Assembly (NCBI GenBank): GCA_031549535.1
Contig: JAVBPP010000024.1
Coordinates: 12,458-76,457, forward strand
Origin: JAVBPP01 sp031549535
Lineage (GTDB): Bacteria; Bacillota; Clostridia; Oscillospirales; Acutalibacteraceae
Reading direction: 5' to 3'
DNA length: 64,000 nucleotides
The notes beneath the pieces are model-generated. The model saw nothing but the letters and a program-made list of their open reading frames with translations. It made no database searches and had not been told where the DNA came from. Shown in pieces: positions 41,989-49,222 of the stretch; position 1 is the first letter of the stretch; every line of letters starts with the position of its first letter. The position numbers and the translations under genes are program-made.

Positions 41989-44547
41989 TTGGCTTTTAAC
42001 GACGAAACGCTGGACATGCAAAAAATAATACCCGTGGATATCGACAAGGAGATGAAAAAATCCTTTTTGGATTATTCCATGTCGGTTATCATGGCGCGTG
42101 CGCTGCCCGATGTGCGGGACGGCTTAAAACCCGTTCACCGGCGTATTTTATACACCATGTATGAAAATAATTTGTATCCGGATAAGGCTTACCGCAAGTG
42201 CGCGGATACGGTGGGTTCGGTTTTGGGCCGCTACCACCCGCATGGCGACGCCTCTGTGTATGACGCCATGGTGCGCTTGGCGCAGGATTTTTCCATGCGC
42301 TATATGCTTGTGGACGGCCACGGCAACTTTGGCTCCGTAGACGGTGACCCGCCTGCGGCCTACCGTTACACCGAGTCCCGCATGAGCAAAATTTCGCTGG
42401 AGCTGCTGACGGATATCGACAAGGAGACCGTTGATTTCGCGCCGAACTACGATGACCGCCTGCAGGAGCCGACGGTGCTGCCCTCGCGTTACCCGAATCT
42501 GTTAGTGAACGGCTCCTCCGGCATCGCCGTGGGTATGGCGACCAATATTCCGCCGCACAACATGAACGAGGTTGTGAACGGCATGTCCTGCCTCATTGAT
42601 AACCCGGAGGCCTCCTTAGAGGAGCTGATGGAGCATATCAAGGGGCCCGACTTTCCCACAGCCGGTATTATTATGGGCAAGGCGGGTATCCGCGCGGCCT
42701 ATGGCACCGGGCGGGGGCGCATCACCCTACGCGCACGGGCAGAAATTGTGGAAGAAAAGGGCGACCGCTTTAAAATTATCGTCACGGAGCTGCCCTATCA
42801 GGTCAACAAGGCCAAGCTAATTGAATCGATTGCGGAACTGGTGAAGGAAAAGCGCATAGAGGGCATTGCCGACGTTAACGACTATTCCTCCCGCGAGGGG
42901 ATGCAAATTGAGGTCAAGCTTAAGCGCGACGCAAACCCCCAGGTGGTATTAAACCAGCTCTATAGCTTTACCCAGTTGCAAACGACGTTCGGCGTTATCA
43001 TGCTTGCCCTTGTGAATGGGGAGCCGAAAATCCTGACGCTTAAGGAGATGCTACAGCATTACATTCAATTCCAGTGCGAAATTGTAACCCGCCGCACGCA
43101 GCATGATTTGCGCAAGGCGAAGGAACGCGCCCATATTTTAGCGGGCTTGCTCATCGCGCTGGATTATATTGATGAAGTGATTGCGATTTTACGCGCGTCC
43201 AAATCCATTCCGGAGGGCAAGGAGGCGCTGATTACGCGCTTTGGCCTGGATGATGTGCAGGCGCAGGCCATTGTACAAATGCGCCTTGGTCAGCTCACGG
43301 GCATGGAACGCGAGAAGATAGAGGAAGAAATGCAGCGCCTGGAAACGCTGATTGCGGACTTGGAGGATATCCTGGGCGACAGCGCACGCGTGCTTGCCAT
43401 CGTTAAGGAGGAGACCGCCGCCATCGGTAAAAAATACCACGATGAGCGCCGCACGGAAATTGTCAATATCACGGGCGAAATGGATATTGAGGATTTGATT
43501 CCCGAGGAAACCTGCGTCTTTACCCTGACAAACATGGGGTATATCAAACGCATGCCCATGGATACCTATCAGACGCAGCGGCGCGGCGGGCGCGGCATTA
43601 TCGGCATGAGCCGCCGCGAAGAGGATGTTGCCCAAACGATGTTTTCCTGCTCCACGCATGAGTATGTGATGTTCTTCACCACGCGCGGCAGGGCGTACCG
43701 CCTGAAGGGCTACGAAATCCCCGAGGGCTCCCGCACAAGCAAGGGTATGAACATTGTGAATCTCCTGCCCATTGAGGCAGATGAAAAGGTCTCCGCGATG
43801 ATTCGCGTGCCGGCCTATGAGGGCGGGCAATATCTGTGCATGGTTACGCGCAAGGGCATCATCAAGCGCACGGAGCTGGAACTGTATAAAAACGTCCGGA
43901 AAAACGGCGTAATTGCCATTAATCTGGACGATGACGACGAGCTGGCCTGGGTGCGCCTGACCAGCGGCGGGGATGAACTGATTGTTGCCACCCGGCGCGG
44001 TATGGCCATCCGCTTCGCGGAATCCGGCGCGCGCTGCGTGGGCAGAACCGCACGCGGTGTGAAGGCGCTGACACTGCGCCCCGGCGACGAGGTTGTGGGC
44101 ATGGTGGTTGTGGATGAGGAAAAAAGCGTCCTCACTTTGAGCGAAACCGGCTACGGCAGGCGCAGCAAGCCCGGCGATTTCCGCTGCCAATCCCGCGGCG
44201 GCAAGGGGCTCATCAACTATAAGACCGCCCTGTACGGCGATGTGGCCGCGGTCTGCGTGGTAGATGAAACAGATGATTTGATTCTGATTTCCTCAGACGG
44301 CATTATCATCCGCATACCCGTGGAGCAAATCAGCACCTTCGCAAGGCCCTCCAAGGGTGTGCGCGTGATGCGCGTGACCCAGGGGGAGCGCCTGGTGACG
44401 GTGGTGGCCGCTGAGCATGACGAAGAGGCGGAGGAGACCGACGCCCTGCCCGAGCAAAGCCCCGAGGATGTGCAGGAGGCCGGAAAGGACGCGGGGGATA
44501 TCGCGGAGGATGAAGCGGAGGAAACGGCGGAATCCGTAGAAGAATAG
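41989..44547 (+). CDS. gyrA: DNA gyrase subunit A
   Basis: Cleavage and wrapping subunit. SVIMARALPDVRDGLKPVHRR opens the breakage domain; PPAAYRYTESRMSK contains the active-site Tyr. The C-terminal beta-pinwheel has the GyrA box QRRGGRG, which distinguishes it from topoisomerase IV ParC. The last 40 residues are a strongly acidic tail (EEAEETDALPEQ onward). Starts at TTG 41989 with GGCAGGA about 6 bp upstream. An intrinsic terminator follows. Confidence 0.97.
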   Translation: MAFNDETLDMQKIIPVDIDKEMKKSFLDYSMSVIMARALPDVRDGLKPVHRRILYTMYENNLYPDKAYRKCADTVGSVLGRYHPHGDASVYDAMVRLAQDFSMRYMLVDGHGNFGSVDGDPPAAYRYTESRMSKISLELLTDIDKETVDFAPNYDDRLQEPTVLPSRYPNLLVNGSSGIAVGMATNIPPHNMNEVVNGMSCLIDNPEASLEELMEHIKGPDFPTAGIIMGKAGIRAAYGTGRGRITLRARAEIVEEKGDRFKIIVTELPYQVNKAKLIESIAELVKEKRIEGIADVNDYSSREGMQIEVKLKRDANPQVVLNQLYSFTQLQTTFGVIMLALVNGEPKILTLKEMLQHYIQFQCEIVTRRTQHDLRKAKERAHILAGLLIALDYIDEVIAILRASKSIPEGKEALITRFGLDDVQAQAIVQMRLGQLTGMEREKIEEEMQRLETLIADLEDILGDSARVLAIVKEETAAIGKKYHDERRTEIVNITGEMDIEDLIPEETCVFTLTNMGYIKRMPMDTYQTQRRGGRGIIGMSRREEDVAQTMFSCSTHEYVMFFTTRGRAYRLKGYEIPEGSRTSKGMNIVNLLPIEADEKVSAMIRVPAYEGGQYLCMVTRKGIIKRTELELYKNVRKNGVIAINLDDDDELAWVRLTSGGDELIVATRRGMAIRFAESGARCVGRTARGVKALTLRPGDEVVGMVVVDEEKSVLTLSETGYGRRSKPGDFRCQSRGGKGLINYKTALYGDVAAVCVVDETDDLILISSDGIIIRIPVEQISTFARPSKGVRVMRVTQGERLVTVVAAEHDEEAEETDALPEQSPEDVQEAGKDAGDIAEDEAEETAESVEE

Positions 44548-44559
44548 GGCAACAAAACG

Positions 44560-44607
44560 CACGCACAATTCACCTTGAAGAAAGTGAATTGTGCGTGATA
44601 TTTTTTT
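44560..44607 (+). terminator. intrinsic terminator after gyrA
   Basis: CACGCACAATTCAC (44560-44573) pairs perfectly with GTGAATTGTGCGTG (44584-44597), followed by a run of seven T (44601-44607). Confidence 0.92.
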
Positions 44608-44649
44608 CGGGACCGGTATTATGACGTGTGATCCGTCGCATTCCAGTTT

Positions 44650-44751
44650 ATACCAATTACCTTTTAGAATACTTGCAAAATTCGGTAACGAGCGTTTCAT
44701 GTATGCGCTCTTGCCGAATTTTGCAGGAAGTATTCTTAATGGTGATGGTAT
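44650..44751. repeat. palindromic element, family 2, copy D2 (102 bp)
   Basis: Reverse-complement copy of D1 (20401-20503) with only a handful of differences; termini ATACCAATTACC and GGTGATGGTAT (one T lost). Lies 43 bp after the gyrA terminator. Confidence 0.85.
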
Positions 44752-44783
44752 TAGCGCATAATCATAGCCGTTTTCCGGATGTA

Positions 44784-44885
44784 ATACCAATATCCAAAGA
44801 AAGCGTAGATAAAAAATCCGCGCAAAAGCCATACAGCAAAGCTTTTCCTTGATTTTTTATAACGCTTTCTAATGGCGCTTGGTAT
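44784..44885. repeat. palindromic element with family-2 termini, copy E1 (102 bp)
   Basis: Same length and terminal ATACCAA/TTGGTAT as D1/D2, but a different interior: AGAAAGCGT..ATAAAAAATC on the left arm pairs with GATTTTTTAT..ACGCTTTCT on the right. Its left arm recurs in inverted orientation at 46137-46169. Confidence 0.8.
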
Positions 44886-44989
44886 AAACTCAAAGTTAAA
44901 CACTCTTGGCTGTCTGTTCCGAAGGGGGATTTTCGATAGTCAAGCGTACCCCAAATTTGGATAATCTCTACTCGAGCAAACTCCCTAAA

Positions 44990-45163
44990 TCAAAGGGCGT
45001 GCAGCGCAGCGACATAGTCCGCCGTCAACTTCCCTGCCGGATGCAGCGGCGTGGAAACCCATAGAGGCATATGTTGTTGAAAACGTAATAAAATACCGTT
45101 GCCGCCGTTTGTATTCAGTTCCCAACCCAAATTCTCATTGTTTAGATTTGCCGCAAAATGCAT
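44990..45163 (-). pseudogene. small 57-codon frame, probable gene remnant
   Basis: An ATG frame of 57 codons running to a stop at 44990, with unbiased-looking coding composition (for example GNGILLRFQQHMPLWVSTPL). There is no ribosome site before the ATG, which directly abuts palindromic element F. It may be the 3' part of a gene cut off by F; simple excision of F does not bring it in frame with the lipoprotein gene on the other side. Family not recognised. The rest of the 44.9-45.2 kb spacer shows nothing else. Confidence 0.4.
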
Positions 45164-45320
45164 AGTCAAACTGCTTGAGAAGCGACACAGGACTTGCGAA
45201 GATATTTTTCATCCTGCAAGGCAAAAAACGCAGGAATACTTCTGTATTCCGAGGATTTTTAACGCAACAGGGTGGAAAATAGACCGCAGGGATGTGTTGA
45301 TTTTCAAGTAGTTTGACTAT
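45162..45320. repeat. palindromic element F (159 bp)
   Basis: Ends ATAGTCAAACTGCTTGA and TCAAGTAGTTTGACTAT are near-perfect inverted repeats, and the interior continues as a long imperfect hairpin (ACACAGG...TGCG near the left against CGCA...GATGTGT near the right). Its right terminus supplies the TAG stop of the lipoprotein gene. Confidence 0.75.
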
Positions 45321-45892
45321 AAAACACGCGGGGAGGGATAGGCCTTTGGCTCCAGTTGCCAGATTGCGGTATAGCCAGAGCGCATGTCCGGAGAGCCTGT
45401 GACTTTCTCTTGCACCAGCACAACGTGCAGGTTATAGTCCTCCAGCTCAGCGCTGCCGGTGTAGACGTGAATCTTATTTGAGGTTTTATCGAATACCAGC
45501 GTGTCTTTTATGCTGTCCTTTTCAATATTACTCCGGCACTTAACAGTAGTTAATTTTGCGGGTCGAAATGCTTGGATGTATGGAATTTTGACACGCAAAA
45601 TTTTTACTACTGTTGGTGCAGGTGTAATAGCATCCTTGTGGACGACCAGATGCTTGGCGTTGTCCAGCAGCCAGCGGTGCAGGGGAACATCATCTTCCAG
45701 CTGAATCCCGAGTTCGTTTGATAGCGCATCCACGTCCTTCTGTGGCAATTCAAGGATAAACCAAGGTGTAATCGTGTTTGCCAGAGCGAAATATTGCAGA
45801 TGTCTTTGTGCGCTGCGTAATGCCGCGCAGCTTGCCGCGACGAATGCAAGGCAGAGAATTGCGATGAGGCTAAGCAGATACTTGCGTTTCAT
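45317..45892 (-). CDS. putative lipoprotein carrying an in-frame palindromic repeat
   Basis: 191 residues. The N-terminus KRKYLLSLIAILCLAFVAASC looks like a lipoprotein signal with Cys22 as anchor, so the protein is probably on the outer face of the membrane. No family recognised. Codons about 89-122 are encoded by palindromic element C (45529-45626), in frame and without stops, and read roughly ITPAPTVVKILRVKIPYIQA and onward. The TAG stop comes from the terminus of element F, so the native C-terminus is also likely altered. Whether the protein is still functional is open. It is 248 bp from the cadA end on the same strand. Confidence 0.65.
   Translation of the reverse strand: MKRKYLLSLIAILCLAFVAASCAALRSAQRHLQYFALANTITPWFILELPQKDVDALSNELGIQLEDDVPLHRWLLDNAKHLVVHKDAITPAPTVVKILRVKIPYIQAFRPAKLTTVKCRSNIEKDSIKDTLVFDKTSNKIHVYTGSAELEDYNLHVVLVQEKVTGSPDMRSGYTAIWQLEPKAYPSPRVL
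45529..45626. repeat. palindromic element, family 1, copy C (98 bp), inside a reading frame
   Basis: Diverged third copy of A/B. TACTCC..GCAC and GTGCAGG.GTA termini and a 25-nt loop (45565-45589) differing from A by four bases. The stems AACAGTAGT/ACTACTGTT (45542-45550, 45606-45614) and TTTTGCGGGTC/GACACGCAAAA are changed from A on both sides while pairing is kept. Confidence 0.85.
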
Positions 45893-45932
45893 GGGCGACG
45901 TCTCCTTTTTTCATCATCGTATCAGTGTGCGT

Positions 45933-46108
45933 CCGATGACGGTTCCCTGTGGCAAACGGCATCCACCGAGAACGACGGTGCGCCCGGTGTGCGCACCCTA
46001 CGGCGATATGCCCCGCAAATTCTGCAGATGCCGTCCGGGCAGCCAATCCTGGCCTCCCTCGCCGAGGGAGGTGTCCCCGCAGGGACGCAGGGAGTCCCCG
46101 GGGTGCTC
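45933..46108. repeat. GC-rich mosaic repeat R1 (modules alpha and beta)
   Basis: One alpha module (GATG.CGGTTCCCT, GGCAAACGGCATCC, CGGTGCGCCCGGTGTGCGCA, ATATGCCCCGCAAATTC) followed by one beta module (GCAGCCAATCC, CCTCCCTCGCCGAGGGAGG, GTCCCCGCAGGGACG). The same modules recur at 48629-49144 and 52650-53026. Fills the spacer between the lipoprotein and cadA genes. Confidence 0.8.
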
Positions 46109-46136
46109 ACTGTGGAAAACGAGTGGGCGTCCCAAG

Positions 46137-46169
46137 TTTTTTATCTACGCTTTCTTTGGATATTGGTAT
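46137..46169. repeat. solo arm of element E (33 bp)
   Basis: Thirty-three bases identical to the reverse complement of the left arm of E1 (44784-44816), ending TTGGTAT. The other half of the element is missing. It encodes the last nine or ten codons and the stop of the P-type ATPase. Confidence 0.8.
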
Positions 46170-48117
46170 TAGGCTTGGCGTAGCGCCCCAACAGCCGCGA
46201 GGCGTTGAGCACCGTTACCAGCAGCACGCCCACATCGGCGAACACGGCGGCGGAGATTGGCGCAAGGCCGCACAATTCCAGCAGCAGGATGGCACCTTTG
46301 ACGAGCAGGCAGAAGACGATATTGCTGTTGACAATGCGCATGGTGCGGCGGCAGATGATTTGTGCGTCCGCCAGGCGGGCGAGGTTGGAGCCAACCAAAA
46401 TGATATCCGCCGCTTCGCTTGCGGCCTGGGTGCCAAGCCCCATGGCAACGCCCGCGTCCGCCGCCGCCAGAACCGGGGCATCGTTGATGCCGTCGCCCAC
46501 AAAAACAACGCTGCCTTCTTGTTTCATCTGCTCCACGAAGCGCAGCTTTTCCTCCGGCAGCAGACCGGCACGGTAAGTATCCATCCCCAGTTCCTGCGCT
46601 AAGGGAAAAGCCTGGCTTTCGCTGTCGCCCGTGAGCATCACCAGCTGTTTGGCGGCGCCTTTGCCGCTGCGCAGGCGCTGGAAAAGGCTGTGCACCTGCG
46701 GACGCAGCTCGCCCGTAAATGCGATTGCGCCCAAGGCTTTTCCGTCCGCTGCGAGGTAAACGGCGCTTTCCGGCAGGGCGGAAACATCAATTTGCTGCGC
46801 CTGCATGAGGCGCAAGCCGCCGCAGAGAAGCTGCTGCCCTTGATACACGGCCATTGTGCCGCCGCCGGGCATTTCTGAAAAATTCGAAAGCTGTGCGGGG
46901 TCAATTGATGTGCGTGGCAGGCTTTGCGTTGCGTGGGTGACAATTGCTTTCGCGAGGGGATGTGTGCTGTGTGTTTCACAGGCCGCCGCGAGCAGCAACA
47001 GGGTATCCGGGGAAATGCCCGGTGCGGGGGTCAGCTCGGAAACGCTCATTTCGCCCGTGGTAAGTGTTCCGGTTTTATCAAAAGCAAAGTGCCTTGCCTT
47101 GGCCAGATTTTCTAAAAAGATGCCGCCTTTGATGATAATGCCCTGCTTGGCCGCTGCGCCCATTCCGGCAAAAAAACTCAAGGGAACGCTCAACACCAGC
47201 GCACAGGGGCAGCTCGCCACCAAAAAACCCAGCGCACGCCGCAGCCATTCCTGCCAATCTCCTGTAATCAGGGAGGGAATCACGAATAGCAACACCGCCA
47301 AAACCACAACGGTGGGTGTGTACACTCGCGCAAAGCGAGTAATTTTTTTATGGGCGCTGCCCTTGCGCTCCACGGCGTCCTCCACCATGCGAATGATACG
47401 CGCGGCGGCGGAGTCTGTTACGGTGGAACTCACCCGCACCACAAGTGTGCCGTCCGCGTTCATCATTCCGCTGGAAACACGTTCGCCGGGCACAGCCCCC
47501 ACGGGTAGGGATTCGCCTGTCAGCGCGGCGGCGTCCAGACTGGAGCTGCCGCGCAGGATAACGCCGTCCAGCGGGACACGCTCATGCGGAAGAATGACAA
47601 TTTCACTTGCGACGGCAATTTCCGCCGCCGCAACGGTTTGCATCTTGCCGTCCGCCAAGAGAAGATGTGCGGTGTCCGGCTGGAGGTCGGAGAGGGAGCG
47701 TATCATATTGCGGCTGCGCCGGGAGGCATAGTCTTCAAACGCCTCCCCAATGCGGAAAAACAGCGTTACCGCCGCGCCCTCCGCAAACTCGCCCATGCCG
47801 AAGGCCGCAAGGGAGGCGATGGACATCAGCAGCGTTTCATCCATCTCCCCGTGGCGCAGAGTTTTGTAGCCTTGTATCACAACAGGGTAGCCGGAAATCA
47901 AGGCCGAAAGGGCAAATAGAATTGCCTTCGGCCAGCCCTCTATCATGGGCAGGAACGCAAGCGCGAGCAGCAGCGCGGAAATACCCATCTCCCAAAGGCC
48001 GCGCGCTGTCCCTTTTTCCGCATCGGCATGCGCATGTTTATGGCCGCAGCCGCAAAGGGACTCCGGCTGGGCTTGCACCCCGCAGTTGCAGTTTTTTTCG
48101 TTATAACACTCTGACAT
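46141..48117 (-). CDS. cadA: heavy-metal P1B-type ATPase (CadA/ZntA-like)
   Basis: Exports Zn2+/Cd2+/Pb2+-type cations by ATP hydrolysis. CPCALVLSVPLSFF is the membrane CPC motif of the Zn/Cd branch; DKTGTLT is the phosphorylation site, followed by the SE/HP motif (THPLAKAI) and GDGINDAP. Instead of an HMA domain the N-terminus is a short Cys/His-rich segment (CNCGVQAQPESLCGCGHKHAHAD), which may bind metal. 658 aa. The last residues (PNTNIQRKRR) come from a solo repeat arm. Translated 9 bp after the ArsR gene, forming a sensor-exporter pair. Confidence 0.95.
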   Translation of the reverse strand: MSECYNEKNCNCGVQAQPESLCGCGHKHAHADAEKGTARGLWEMGISALLLALAFLPMIEGWPKAILFALSALISGYPVVIQGYKTLRHGEMDETLLMSIASLAAFGMGEFAEGAAVTLFFRIGEAFEDYASRRSRNMIRSLSDLQPDTAHLLLADGKMQTVAAAEIAVASEIVILPHERVPLDGVILRGSSSLDAAALTGESLPVGAVPGERVSSGMMNADGTLVVRVSSTVTDSAAARIIRMVEDAVERKGSAHKKITRFARVYTPTVVVLAVLLFVIPSLITGDWQEWLRRALGFLVASCPCALVLSVPLSFFAGMGAAAKQGIIIKGGIFLENLAKARHFAFDKTGTLTTGEMSVSELTPAPGISPDTLLLLAAACETHSTHPLAKAIVTHATQSLPRTSIDPAQLSNFSEMPGGGTMAVYQGQQLLCGGLRLMQAQQIDVSALPESAVYLAADGKALGAIAFTGELRPQVHSLFQRLRSGKGAAKQLVMLTGDSESQAFPLAQELGMDTYRAGLLPEEKLRFVEQMKQEGSVVFVGDGINDAPVLAAADAGVAMGLGTQAASEAADIILVGSNLARLADAQIICRRTMRIVNSNIVFCLLVKGAILLLELCGLAPISAAVFADVGVLLVTVLNASRLLGRYAKPNTNIQRKRR

Positions 48118-48126
48118 GACAATTCC

Positions 48127-48495
48127 TCACTTCTTTACGCCAATTTCGCGCAGGTGGGATAGGCCGGTTTCAATAATTTCTTTGACGTGGTCGTCGTCCA
48201 GCGCGTAAAAAATTGTTTTGCCGCTGCGGGTCGGGCGCACAAGACCGCTCGTGCGTAGAATACGCAGTTGGTGCGAGACCGCGCTTTGCCCCATTTCCAG
48301 CTGCTGTGCAATATGCTGCACGCACATTTCCCCCTGCATCAAGGCGGTTAAAATGCGGATACGCGTAGAATCTCCAAACACCTTAAACAGTTCGGAAAGG
48401 TCATACAGGGTTTCAATGTCGGGCTGTTCAGCCGCGTGGAGCAGGCAACAATCCTCCGCCGTACAAGGGGGTTGGGTATGCTTATGTTCTTCCAT
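48127..48495 (-). CDS. ArsR/SmtB family metal-responsive repressor
   Basis: Winged-helix regulator with CVQHIAQQLEMGQSAVSHQL as recognition helix region and FKVFGDSTRIRILTAL before it. The N-terminal HKHTQPPCTAEDCCLLHA is rich in His/Cys, typical of CadC-like alpha-3N sensor sites, and the C-terminal helix has DDDHVKEIIETGLSHL with alpha-5 ligands. I prefer ATG 48495 because the in-frame ATG at 48537 lies within the operator at the expected transcription start; the longer form adds 14 residues. Pairs with cadA downstream. Confidence 0.9.
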   Translation of the reverse strand: MEEHKHTQPPCTAEDCCLLHAAEQPDIETLYDLSELFKVFGDSTRIRILTALMQGEMCVQHIAQQLEMGQSAVSHQLRILRTSGLVRPTRSGKTIFYALDDDHVKEIIETGLSHLREIGVKK

Positions 48496-48519
48496 AGGTA
48501 TCACATCCGACGCATAATC

Positions 48520-48539
48520 ATATGAGCAATTGTTCATAT
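48520..48539. promoter_or_regulatory. ArsR/SmtB operator palindrome
   Basis: ATATGAGCAATTGTTCATAT, an imperfect 20-bp dyad of the ATATGA...TCATAT type seen at ArsR/SmtB operators. It starts just downstream of the predicted transcription start, so a bound repressor would block polymerase. Confidence 0.8.
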
Positions 48540-48548
48540 GTTGCCTTT

Positions 48549-48577
48549 AGTATAAGCCGCTGATGCGGCTTTGTCAA
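48549..48577 (-). promoter_or_regulatory. promoter of the arsR-cadA operon
   Basis: TTGACA (48577-48572), 17 bp, TATACT (48554-48549) on the minus strand, directly upstream of the palindromic operator. Confidence 0.85.
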
Positions 48578-48628
48578 GAGATTTTTAAATAAATAAAGAA
48601 TTGGGCATTGCAAAACGACCGAAACGGC

Positions 48629-49144
48629 AGGCGGCCAAGGCCGGCCTCCCTCGCCGCGGGAGCTGTCCCCGCAGGGACGGAGGGGGTCGTCAGCGTTCCG
48701 ATGCCGATCGCCTGCAGCAGACGGCATCCAAAGGGAACGACGGTGCGCCCGGGTGTGCGCACCCTACACGATATGCCCCGCAAATTCCGCCGATGTTGTT
48801 TAGGCAGCCAATCCCCGCCTCCCTCGCCGAGGGAGCTGTCCCCGCAGGGACGGAGGGGGTCGTCAGCGTAGCTCCACCGGGTAAAAAGCGGACGACGCCC
48901 ACGTCGTCCCGATGCCGGTTCTCTCCGGCAGAGGGCATCCAAAGGGAACGTCGGTGCGCCCGGGTGTGCGCACCCTACACGATATGCCCCGCGATTTTCG
49001 CCGCTCCGTCCGGATTGCCTGGTAGATGCCGGTTCCCTGTTGCAAATGGCTTCCACCGGGAACGGCGGGTGACCGGGGACGCGCCCCTACAACATATGCC
49101 CACAGTGAAAGGATGGCCTACGACATGTAGGGGCAAATGCGCGT
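48629..49144. repeat. GC-rich mosaic repeat array R2
   Basis: A partial beta module, then alpha, beta, a 40-bp unrelated spacer, alpha, and a diverged alpha variant ending CGCGCCCCTAC, which is repeated in inverted orientation at 49127-49144 (GTAGGGG..GCGCGTCC). Spans most of the arsR-pseudokinase spacer. Reading frames through it are side products of the GC-rich repeat. The 80 bp that remain (49145-49222) hold nothing I can name. Confidence 0.8.
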
Positions 49145-49222
49145 CCAGTACTTTCGCAAGCTCCTGTAAAGCTTGGTATAATACGTATGGTATAAGGCGG
49201 GCGTAACAAAAGCGTTTTATAT

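Noticed and set aside
43189..44190. 333-codon minus-strand frame opposite gyrA
   Set aside because: gyrA is unambiguous here and the antisense frame resembles no protein and has no ribosome site.
48601..49206. Open frame of about 200 codons through repeat array R2
   Set aside because: It translates the GC-rich repeat modules, with no start signal or protein-like composition; frames occur on both strands equally.
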